From Chloroflexi bacterium UBA2235 (GTDB lineage: Bacteria; Chloroflexota; UBA11872; UBA12225), in NCBI GenBank assembly GCA_002347925.1, contig DDYL01000107.1:6417-13663 (forward strand): a stretch of DNA of 7,247 bases, written 5' to 3'. The notes below the pieces were generated by a model, which saw only the letters and a program-made list of their open reading frames with translations, was not told where the DNA came from and did no database searches. The translations under genes were made by a program, and so were the position numbers. Of the stretch, positions 1 to 5,504 are shown piece after piece. Positions within the stretch are counted from its first letter, which is position 1. Each line of letters begins with the position of its first letter.

Positions 1-60
1 CTCGTTCAGCGTCGCGTCCATCGTCACGTTGCCGGCGGTGATACGAATGGTTCGTGGCAT
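1..60 (-). CDS. Cyclophilin-like (TM1367-type) protein, N-terminal fragment
   Basis: Only the first 20 codons are in the window; the gene continues past base 1. The peptide begins MPRTIRITAGNVTMDATLNE. The pattern of a short basic start, an 'IRITAG' strand, a second short strand and 'LN(D/E)' is what I know from the small cyclophilin-like family typified by Thermotoga TM1367. Those are proteins of about 120-130 residues with a cyclophilin beta-barrel fold but no established peptidyl-prolyl isomerase activity. The ATG at 58-60 is supported by an AGGA ribosome-binding sequence 7 nt upstream. It lies 86 nt downstream of the 2-hydroxyacid dehydrogenase gene in the same direction, so co-transcription is possible, although a hairpin straddles the dehydrogenase stop codon. 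The family assignment rests on 20 residues and is moderate. Confidence 0.6.
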   Translation of the reverse strand, partial: MPRTIRITAGNVTMDATLNE

Positions 61-80
61 GGTGGGTTCCTGGCGCAAGT

Positions 81-106
81 AACCCCTAAGGAGACCTTGC
101 GGGGTT
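81..106 (-). other. Hairpin in the leader of the cyclophilin-like gene
   Basis: Bases 81-86 (AACCCC) pair with 101-106 (GGGGTT), and inside them 88-91 (AAGG) pair with 95-98 (CCTT) around an AGA loop, with a small 1x2 internal loop between the stems. This gives ten base pairs in 26 nt. No T-run follows on either strand, so it is a poor intrinsic terminator. It sits about 20 nt upstream of the cyclophilin-like start codon, so it may affect processing or translation of that gene. Its function is unknown. Confidence 0.4.
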
Positions 107-131
107 CCTATGGAATATCAATAGACGCGGC

Positions 132-157
132 GCCTCGGCTACTGGTTCAGCCGAGGC
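132..157 (-). terminator. Hairpin across the stop codon of the 2-hydroxyacid dehydrogenase gene
   Basis: Bases 132-140 (GCCTCGGCT) and 149-157 (AGCCGAGGC) form a perfect 9-bp stem with an 8-nt loop; the loop contains most of the TGA stop codon at 147-149. The position at the end of the gene fits a transcription terminator or an mRNA 3'-end stabiliser. No U-tract follows in the minus direction, so it is not a canonical Rho-independent terminator. Two stems in one 86-nt spacer suggest partial separation of the dehydrogenase and the downstream cyclophilin-like gene. Confidence 0.4.
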
Positions 158-1139
158 CCTGAGCGACAACTGCGTCCTTGTTCACGGGCGTCTTCGGTGC
201 CTTGTGCGACAACACGTTGATGATGTTGTCTGCGGCGAGTTCACTCATGTTGTCTCGCGTCTGCATCGAGGCACTCGCGATGTGGGGCACTATGAGGCAG
301 TTGTCGAGGGTAAGCAAGGGATCGTCCATGTGGATCGGTTCGGGCGAAGTCACGTCGAGACCTGCCGCCCAAATCGTCCCGTTGTGCAAGGCGTCGTAAA
401 GTGCCTTCGGGTCGACGATCGGGCCACGAGCGCTATTGATCAGGATGGCCGTTGGCTTCATCATCTTCAGGCGGTCAGCGTTGATCAAGTGGTGCGTCTC
501 GGGCATGTAAGGAGTGTGGACGCTCACGAAGTCGGCTTGGCGGAGGACTTCCTCCACCGAACTGGCGTAGTGGTAGCCGTACTTCTCTTCCAGATCTTGG
601 CGGCGATAGGCATCGTAGTAGACGACCTTCATCTCAAACCCCGAGGCCCGGCGGGCCATCGCTGCACCAATTCTGCCGACGCCGATTAGCCCGAGGGTCG
701 CGTGATGGATGTCCTGTCCCCGGAACAAGAGGGGTCCCCAGGTGGTCCACTTGCCATCGTGCACGTACTTCTGCGCTTGTGGAAGCATGCGTGCCGTTGA
801 CATCAAAAGCGCCCAAGCGAGGTCCGCGGTCGTATCGGTAAGCACTTCTGGCGTGTTCGTGCCGATGACGTGTCGCTGGGTCATTTCGCCAACGACGAAG
901 TTATCGAAACCGACCGCCAGATTTGCGACCACCTTGAGTTGGGGGCCCGCCGCTTCAAGGAGTTCGCCGTCGATTCTTTCGGTAAGGAGTGACAGGATTG
1001 CGTCAGCGCCCTTGACTTTCTCCAGAAGAGTGGCACGGGGAATAACCTCATCGGAATGCCATTGGTCAATTTCCCAACCGGTCGCACGTAACTTGGCTGG
1101 TCCGATGTCGGGGATGTTCCGTGTGATGAAGACCCTCAT
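147..1139 (-). CDS. D-2-hydroxyacid dehydrogenase, glyoxylate/hydroxypyruvate reductase type
   Basis: A 330-residue protein of the usual length for NAD(P)-dependent D-isomer 2-hydroxyacid dehydrogenases (GyaR/GRHPR group), cytosolic enzymes that reduce glyoxylate or hydroxypyruvate to glycolate or D-glycerate. The substrate-binding half holds the signature NLAVGFDNF (73-81). The Rossmann fold begins at LGLIGVGRIG with GxGxxG glycines at 153, 155 and 158. The catalytic trio is present: Arg238 in NSARGPIVD, Glu267 in SPEP, and His286 in VPHIASAS. Asp176 (YYDAYR), at the end of the second beta strand, is where NAD-specific members keep an acidic residue; NADPH-preferring GyaR enzymes have Ser/Arg there, so I infer a preference for NADH. 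Phosphoglycerate dehydrogenase is less likely because there is no ACT or other C-terminal domain. The ATG start has an excellent Shine-Dalgarno sequence. Exact substrate is uncertain. Confidence 0.92.
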   Translation of the reverse strand: MRVFITRNIPDIGPAKLRATGWEIDQWHSDEVIPRATLLEKVKGADAILSLLTERIDGELLEAAGPQLKVVANLAVGFDNFVVGEMTQRHVIGTNTPEVLTDTTADLAWALLMSTARMLPQAQKYVHDGKWTTWGPLLFRGQDIHHATLGLIGVGRIGAAMARRASGFEMKVVYYDAYRRQDLEEKYGYHYASSVEEVLRQADFVSVHTPYMPETHHLINADRLKMMKPTAILINSARGPIVDPKALYDALHNGTIWAAGLDVTSPEPIHMDDPLLTLDNCLIVPHIASASMQTRDNMSELAADNIINVLSHKAPKTPVNKDAVVAQGLG

Positions 1140-1149
1140 GTGATGCGTT

Positions 1150-1156
1150 CCTCCTT
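1150..1156 (-). promoter_or_regulatory. Strong ribosome binding site of the dehydrogenase gene
   Basis: Read on the minus strand this is AAGGAGG, a near-perfect anti-16S match, 10 nt upstream of the ATG at 1137-1139. It fixes the start codon and is the strongest ribosome binding site in the window, which suggests high translation of this enzyme compared with its neighbours. Confidence 0.8.
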
Positions 1157-1236
1157 CGGAAAGGTGCGACGTTGCCGCTCTAGCGTGACTACGTCTGTGG
1201 CGCGAAATGCTGGACGTAACTTACTTGACCGTGCCT

Positions 1237-1253
1237 GGCGCGTGCTGCGCGCC
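1237..1253. repeat. Inverted repeat GGCGCG/CGCGCC
   Basis: Two perfect 6-nt arms, 1237-1242 and 1248-1253, are separated by TGCTG. It lies about 100 nt upstream of the dehydrogenase start codon, at a distance where a regulator binding site or a leader hairpin could act. No protein is known to bind it, and GC-rich hexamer pairs arise easily by chance. Confidence 0.3.
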
Positions 1254-1287
1254 GAAGCTGCGCCAACAACGCCCCCTCATGGTGGAA

Positions 1288-1303
1288 AAGCAATGTTTTG
1301 CTT
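1288..1303. repeat. Inverted repeat AAGCAA/TTGCTT
   Basis: Perfect 6-nt arms at 1288-1293 and 1298-1303 surround a TGTT loop. It is AT-rich compared with the rest of the intergenic region. It could be an operator or a weak 3' hairpin. It has no following T-run on the minus strand. It is about 150 nt upstream of the dehydrogenase start, and no further assignment is possible. Confidence 0.3.
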
Positions 1304-1445
1304 AATCTCAGCTGAACTTCACTTTCCCGCCCGTTCCGATTTTTGAATGTCGCGCGATGATTCCTCTACCGCTCTGGCCTCGTGGATATTTCACTCGGTC
1401 GAAAGGCGCAAATCTGGCTAGTCAACGAATCATTGACGTCACGCC

Positions 1446-2129
1446 TCAGGGAGGCACGGTCCCGAAATAGCGGTCACCAAAGTCGCCAAGTCCCGGCATG
1501 ATGAATTTCCGTTCATTCAGGCCACGGTCAAGGGTTGCCGTGTAGATAGCGCAGTCCGGAACCCTTTCATGAACCGCACATACTCCTTCTGGCGCTGCGA
1601 CCGCGCAAATGAGGCGGACGTCACGGGCTCCGTCGGCCTTGGCAATCTCCAGGCTCGCCAAGGCCGATCCGCCAGTGGCAAGCATCGGCTCGAGGATCAT
1701 CACGGCGGCGGTATCAATCGGCGTAGGCAGTTTTCTGTAATAACCGCGGGGGATTGCGGTGTGTTCATCGCGTTCAAGTCCCACGAACCCAACGCGTGCG
1801 TCAGGGAACATGTCCGTGGCGGTATCTAGCATTGCAAGGCCAGACCGGAGAACCGGAACAAGGACGATCGGGCGTCCGATCCGGTTGACGGTCGTGGCCT
1901 CGAGGGGTGTTTCGATACGATTGCCAGCCAACGGCAAGTCACGCGTTGCTTCGAAGAGCAGAAGTTGCGTTAGCAAGCGCGCCGCTCGACGGAACTCAGC
2001 AGTCGTGGTTTTAGTGTCACGCAGGCGCGCGAGGCAATCTTCGACTAATGGATGGGCTACGACGGTCAGGCGTCGACTGGTGGTAGTGGTCGCGTTCACA
2101 AGGTCAGGATACTGGCGAAGGTCTGCCAT
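1446..2129 (-). CDS. upp: Uracil phosphoribosyltransferase
   Basis: Upp makes UMP from uracil and PRPP in pyrimidine salvage, in the cytosol. The 227-residue product matches the family from about residue 24: VVAHPLV at the start, VPVLRSGLAMLD (91-102), the PRPP-binding loop EPMLATGGSA (147-156), the AAPEGV segment (178-183), and the diagnostic uracil-binding C-terminus PGLGDFGDRYFGT (212-224). Most members read DPMLATGG; here the first acidic residue is Glu147, a conservative change that I would not expect to abolish activity. The family is usually about 208-210 residues, so the N-terminus is some 15 residues long; a GTG at codon 11 is an alternative start but has no ribosome binding site. 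The ATG follows the VOC gene stop by 6 nt with only a weak GAG upstream, which suggests translational coupling to that gene. All other hallmark segments are intact. Confidence 0.95.
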   Translation of the reverse strand: MADLRQYPDLVNATTTTSRRLTVVAHPLVEDCLARLRDTKTTTAEFRRAARLLTQLLLFEATRDLPLAGNRIETPLEATTVNRIGRPIVLVPVLRSGLAMLDTATDMFPDARVGFVGLERDEHTAIPRGYYRKLPTPIDTAAVMILEPMLATGGSALASLEIAKADGARDVRLICAVAAPEGVCAVHERVPDCAIYTATLDRGLNERKFIMPGLGDFGDRYFGTVPP

Positions 2130-2135
2130 TCGGTC

Positions 2136-2633
2136 TCACGTGCCGTGGTGACCTTGCCCGGGCACCCGTTGGAAAAGAGCGATGCGAACCCCATCGGGGT
2201 CGAGGCAATACACGTTTCGCGCCCCGGCATTTACCCCTGAGGTCAGTGTCACCGGTCCAGAAAGGAAACGGACGCCAAGCCCGGTCAGGTGGGTGGAAAC
2301 CGCGTCGATATCAGTGACGTCAAACGTGAGGTGAATGGCTCCAGGGTTCGCAGTCTGGACATCTAGGGGTTCACCATGAGGGACTAGAACCTCGATCAAT
2401 TCGAGCACCGGTTCGGTGGTCCCGCGTGGACGGAGGAACGCCATGCGGATGTGGGTCCGCTCATACCCCAGGATGAGACCAAGGTCCGCGCTGTCGCGTT
2501 CCTGTCGACCGAGGAGTTCGAACCCAAGGAGTTCTTGGTAAAAGTGGAGGCTAGTCTCGAGGTTCCGTACGGTAATCCCGATATGGTTCCAACCACCAAT
2601 GGCGGGGGCGAACTCCGAATGGTTTCCTTGCAT
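2136..2633 (-). CDS. VOC (glyoxalase/bleomycin-resistance fold) family protein
   Basis: A 165-residue single-copy vicinal oxygen chelate protein with two beta-alpha-beta-beta-beta modules. The first starts at WNHIGITVRNLETSLHFY (15-32), followed by LGFELLGR. The second starts at AIHLTFDVTDID (99-110) and ends at DPDGVRIALFQ (145-155). Three expected metal ligands are visible: His17, Glu78 (in LELIEV) and His101. The fourth, normally Glu in the 'DPDG-x-xIEL' motif, is Ala152, so metal binding may differ or rely on Glu81. The family includes lyases, dioxygenases, epimerases and resistance proteins; no substrate can be inferred. The gene is directly upstream of upp (6-nt gap), apparently the first gene of that operon, and diverges from the large glycosyltransferase gene. 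There is no clear Shine-Dalgarno sequence before the ATG at 2631-2633; a -10-like element ends 9 nt upstream, so the mRNA may be nearly leaderless. Confidence 0.85.
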   Translation of the reverse strand: MQGNHSEFAPAIGGWNHIGITVRNLETSLHFYQELLGFELLGRQERDSADLGLILGYERTHIRMAFLRPRGTTEPVLELIEVLVPHGEPLDVQTANPGAIHLTFDVTDIDAVSTHLTGLGVRFLSGPVTLTSGVNAGARNVYCLDPDGVRIALFQRVPGQGHHGT

Positions 2634-2642
2634 TGCGTTGGC

Positions 2643-2669
2643 ATTCTAACCCGATATCTTTGGGGCCAA
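2643..2669 (-). promoter_or_regulatory. Possible promoter of the VOC-upp operon
   Basis: On the minus strand, TAGAAT (2643-2648) resembles a -10 box and TTGGCC (2664-2669) a weak -35 box, but the 15-nt spacer is short. With a start about 7 nt past the -10 box the transcript would begin only a few bases before the ATG at 2633, in keeping with the missing ribosome binding site. This is a by-eye match and weak. Confidence 0.25.
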
Positions 2670-2707
2670 CTCGGGTCCATCGCTCGCCTGGTGGCGTGCC
2701 TTCCTGT

Positions 2708-2725
2708 GGGGGTGGCCCCCTTTTT
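2708..2725 (+). terminator. Terminator-like hairpin in the leader of the large glycosyltransferase gene
   Basis: Bases 2708-2712 (GGGGG) pair with 2716-2720 (CCCCC) around a TGG loop, and five T residues (2721-2725) follow at once, the layout of a small intrinsic terminator on the plus strand. It lies 24 nt before the GTG start of the glycosyltransferase gene and within the 116-nt divergent spacer. No plus-strand gene precedes it, so it would either attenuate the glycosyltransferase transcript or stop plus-strand transcription coming from behind the minus-strand genes. The stem is short at 5 bp, but all G-C. Confidence 0.45.
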
Positions 2726-2738
2726 CTCGGACATCTGC

Positions 2739-2743
2739 AAGGG
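2739..2743 (+). promoter_or_regulatory. Ribosome binding site deciding the GTG start at 2750
   Basis: AAGGG sits 6 nt before the GTG at 2750-2752. The open frame extends upstream to a TTG at 2633, but that extension of 39 residues is proline/glycine rich, runs through the G5/C5/T5 hairpin and overlaps the VOC start codon. The GTG start instead places a hydrophobic membrane segment almost at the N-terminus, as expected for this family. Confidence 0.6.
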
Positions 2744-2749
2744 CACTTC

Positions 2750-5449
2750 GTGAGTTTCCGGATACCCATCCTCAGCGTTGCGCTGACAATTGTGGCGACC
2801 GCACCCATTTGGTTGGTCGGATACATCGTTCGTCCAAACCTCTGGGAGACTGACGACGGTAGCCCCCATCTGTTCCGCACGCTCGTGATGTTGGAGGCCC
2901 AGTCTCGCTACCTGGGCTTCCCTCGCTGGGTCCCGGACTTCTTCCTCGGCTACGGATATCCAGTCTTCAACTACTACGCGTCGATGACGTACAGCGTCGT
3001 TTCACTGATGGCCCGGGTAGGTGTCCCGATCTACTCAGGGTTCGAAGCTCTCGGAGCGGTGAGCGTTGTCCTGGGCGCAATTGGCGTATCCGCGTGTGTC
3101 AGGGCATTTTGGCCAGTCTCATCTGGCCGGCTGGGGTCTATCGCCGGCGTTGCCGGCGGTCTGACCTATGTCGCAGCCCCCTACCCGTTCGTGACCAACC
3201 TCTACGTGCGTGGTGACCTGCCTGAAGCCATCTGCCTCGCAATTCTTCCGTGGTTCATTCTTTCAGTCCATGGGGCATTTCACGATTGGTCGTCGTCGCC
3301 ACGAAGGATTGGCTTGATCACCGGCGCTTTAGGTGCGCTCTTGCTCTTGACCCATTCGCTGAGCGCCGTAATGGCGGCCGGTTGCGCGATCATTTGGTCA
3401 ATTGGCCAATTCGCCTTCGCCTGGCGACGCTCCGTGAAGGCACTGGGCCGATTGGCATGGGGGGGGGTGCTCGCCCTTGGTTTGACCGCATTTGCAACTG
3501 GTCCGATGCTTCTCGAACGGGAGGCTGTCCAGGTTGATGTAATCAAGTTTCCAATCGAAGGCATTCTTCAGACGCTTTCGGCACCGTTCGGGGTCGGCAG
3601 TCCGATTTCACGGCCATCACGCTCACCTTATGGTGAGGAATTGAGCGCGGTGGACTGGCAGTTTGCCTTCCGGTATCCGTGGGGTCCTCCTGGGTGGGAT
3701 GGGCCAGTCAAACCCGGTGCAGTCCAAATTGCGATCTTGGCTATGGCGTCCTTGGGGGTAGTTGCCTGGCGGGTCGGGCGGTTCCGGGCCTCTCTGTCTG
3801 GTCGAAGTCCTGCAGAGCTTGTTTACCCACCGGTCTCACCGTCCGAGCTGGGAGCCCTGACTGGTTCATTTGGTCTGGTCGCAATCACGTGGTTCCTGAA
3901 TACGAATTGGTCAACAACCGTCTGGCTGTCTATCGACACGCTTCGCTGGCTCCAATTCCCATCGCGCCTCTATGGCCCGTTTTCAATGGGCGTGGGACTT
4001 ATCGTCGGGTGTGCGGTGTCGCGTGCACCAACTCGATTGATCCTGTCGGCGGTCGGCCTTGTGATCGCCGGTTGTTCGTTGATCGCAAGCACTCTATACG
4101 GAGCGCCGTTTCCGTACCCGGGCGCAACATCCCAAGCAGTAAGTCGATCAAGTCTTGTGGATGCCGAGTACGCGAGGGACACTTGGGCGGGTCGCGTGAC
4201 ATCAAGCGGGGAGTTCACCCCCCGGCTGTTTGACGTAGCGGCGAGGCAACGAGATGACGACACCCGACTGGGGTTGATCGGTCGACCTCGCGGCAATCAT
4301 GTGCTTGACTGGCAGTACCCGCCTGCGAGTTGGATCGGTGGCACGGTACTCGTTTATCAGGGAGAGGCGCGAATACGTTCACTGCGATCGCGCGGACTGA
4401 TCAACGAAGTTCAAGTAGATGTCGAAACTGGTGGCGCGACAATCGCATGGCATCAACTGGACTTCCCCGGATGGCGTGCGCTCGTGGATGGGGTTCCGGT
4501 CCCGATTCGCACCCCGGCGTACCGTGCTGATGAGGACGCGACCCTCGGGTTCCAATTGGTCGATGTTCCTCAAGGAAGCCACACCGTCACAGCCGTATTT
4601 GGTTCCACACCCGTACGAATCCTCGGAGACGCAATTTCGTTTGGAACAGCGGTCGTCCTTGCGTGTGCATTGGCTTTGCAATCCAGGCGAACGAAAGCCC
4701 GTTCACTCTCTCACCTGTCCGCACTGGGGGCATCGGTAGTCATTGCCGTATTGACGGGCGGACAACTCAGTTCCGAAGTGGCGGGCCAACTTACACGTCG
4801 TCTTGTCGGGGATGCGCCCAACCGGATCATCATGGACATCGCTGAGGCCGTCACTTCTGGTCAGGCACGTTTGTCCTCGCCAACGGGGACGCGGCTTGCC
4901 TCCGACGCGTTCCTTGATGTCGGAGTGACGCAAATTGGCCTCTCGGACATGGTTGGAGACGCTATTGACCCGCATGCCCATGGAGGTCGGCGACGACGCT
5001 GGGTTTTCATGCATCCACCATCGCGCGCGACGGTGACTTTTGGGGTTCAACACACTGGGACATTTTTCCAATCTGGGGTCGGGATGAGGTCGGACGCTTG
5101 GAAAACCGACTACGGCGACGGAATGGTTTTTACTGTGGAAATTTCCCCTGCGGTCGGCGACAGGAGCAAACAGGCCGTACAACGATGTTCGCTTCGGATA
5201 AATCCCAGGGCGCTTGAGGACGAGCGTCGCTGGATTGAGTTTCGCGTCCCGCTTGATCGTTGGGTTGGACAGACGGTGGACCTCACGCTCCTCACTGGCC
5301 CGGTTGAGGATGTGCGAAATGACTGGGGCGGATGGGGGAACCCGATGGTTGTGGTTGATACGTCGATCCGACGACCTGCGAATGGCCCCCGCCCGCCCGC
5401 GTCGGTGGTTCCCAATCCGGACACCGGATGCGCGCCAGAGAGTGGCTAA
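2750..5449 (+). CDS. Polytopic membrane protein, PTPS_related / GT-C-like putative glycosyltransferase
   Basis: From the GTG start the product has 899 residues. Despite its name, the PTPS_related family (from '6-pyruvoyl-tetrahydropterin synthase related') contains membrane proteins resembling GT-C glycosyltransferases and YfhO. Visible hallmarks are a first membrane segment (about 6-26), an acidic pair in the first outer loop (ETDDGSPHLFR, Asp35-Asp36, candidate catalytic site), FPRWVPDFFLGYGYPVFNYY (57-76), THSLSAVM (201-208), and LQFPSRLYGP (401-410), where relatives usually have QFPWR. I count roughly 12 hydrophobic segments up to residue 448. A predicted exported beta-rich part (about 450-625) includes FPGWRALVDGVPVP, as in YfhO-type proteins. 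Two more membrane segments (about 626-644 and 656-671) follow, then a C-terminal domain (about 690-875) with FMHPPS, WKTDYGDGMVF and DWGGWGNP, resembling a carbohydrate-binding jelly roll. Its likely role is sugar transfer or glycan handling at the outer face of the cytoplasmic membrane; donor and acceptor are unknown. A nine-G run at codons 237-240 is unusual. Confidence 0.82.
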   Translation: MSFRIPILSVALTIVATAPIWLVGYIVRPNLWETDDGSPHLFRTLVMLEAQSRYLGFPRWVPDFFLGYGYPVFNYYASMTYSVVSLMARVGVPIYSGFEALGAVSVVLGAIGVSACVRAFWPVSSGRLGSIAGVAGGLTYVAAPYPFVTNLYVRGDLPEAICLAILPWFILSVHGAFHDWSSSPRRIGLITGALGALLLLTHSLSAVMAAGCAIIWSIGQFAFAWRRSVKALGRLAWGGVLALGLTAFATGPMLLEREAVQVDVIKFPIEGILQTLSAPFGVGSPISRPSRSPYGEELSAVDWQFAFRYPWGPPGWDGPVKPGAVQIAILAMASLGVVAWRVGRFRASLSGRSPAELVYPPVSPSELGALTGSFGLVAITWFLNTNWSTTVWLSIDTLRWLQFPSRLYGPFSMGVGLIVGCAVSRAPTRLILSAVGLVIAGCSLIASTLYGAPFPYPGATSQAVSRSSLVDAEYARDTWAGRVTSSGEFTPRLFDVAARQRDDDTRLGLIGRPRGNHVLDWQYPPASWIGGTVLVYQGEARIRSLRSRGLINEVQVDVETGGATIAWHQLDFPGWRALVDGVPVPIRTPAYRADEDATLGFQLVDVPQGSHTVTAVFGSTPVRILGDAISFGTAVVLACALALQSRRTKARSLSHLSALGASVVIAVLTGGQLSSEVAGQLTRRLVGDAPNRIIMDIAEAVTSGQARLSSPTGTRLASDAFLDVGVTQIGLSDMVGDAIDPHAHGGRRRRWVFMHPPSRATVTFGVQHTGTFFQSGVGMRSDAWKTDYGDGMVFTVEISPAVGDRSKQAVQRCSLRINPRALEDERRWIEFRVPLDRWVGQTVDLTLLTGPVEDVRNDWGGWGNPMVVVDTSIRRPANGPRPPASVVPNPDTGCAPESG
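3459..3467 (+). repeat. Nine-G homopolymer inside the glycosyltransferase gene
   Basis: Nine consecutive G residues encode the end of Trp237, Gly238, Gly239 and the start of Val240 in a membrane segment. Mononucleotide runs of this length are prone to slipped-strand errors. Gain of one G would shift into a frame that stops at 3535-3537; loss of one G would stop at 3483-3485. In both cases the protein would lose about 70 percent of its length. It could be a phase-variation switch or a chance run; it is also a place where a sequencing error is plausible, though the frame as given is intact. Confidence 0.9.
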
Positions 5450-5487
5450 CCGTCTAGATTTCGCGTCCGAGATAACCGCCCAATCGA

Positions 5488-5503
5488 GATCCGATAGCGG
5501 ATC
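5488..5503. terminator. Hairpin between convergent glycosyltransferase genes
   Basis: GATCCG (5488-5493) and CGGATC (5498-5503) form a perfect 6-bp stem with an ATAG tetraloop in the 55-nt gap between the stop codons of the two convergent membrane-protein genes. The position is right for a shared bidirectional terminator. There is no T-run on either side, so it is not a canonical intrinsic terminator. The remainder of the gap holds nothing recognisable. Confidence 0.4.
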
Positions 5504-5504
5504 G

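Larger units (their letters stand above)
1140..1445. other. 306-nt intergenic region between upp and the dehydrogenase gene
   Basis: No convincing gene lies here. A 68-codon open frame on the plus strand has no ribosome binding site and no recognisable product. The region must hold the 3' end of the upp transcript and probably the promoter of the dehydrogenase gene, but I cannot point to a good -35/-10 pair. It contains two perfect inverted repeats (listed separately) and a weak 5-bp stem, GTCAA/TTGAC (1421-1425 with 1433-1437), just past the upp stop. A 9-nt palindrome, GTAACTTAC (1216-1224), has a size compatible with an operator core. No T-rich terminator is visible. Confidence 0.5.

Noticed and set aside
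204..689. 161-codon plus-strand open frame opposite the dehydrogenase gene
   Set aside because: It is antisense to the conserved catalytic domain of the dehydrogenase and has no recognisable motifs.
1140..1346. 68-codon plus-strand open frame in the upp-dehydrogenase gap
   Set aside because: Its start is next to the dehydrogenase start on the other strand, there is no ribosome binding site, and the peptide resembles nothing I know.
2633..2749. N-terminal extension of the large glycosyltransferase to a TTG at 2633
   Set aside because: No ribosome binding site, low-complexity Gly/Pro/Ser content, passage through a terminator-like hairpin and overlap with the VOC start codon all argue for the GTG at 2750.
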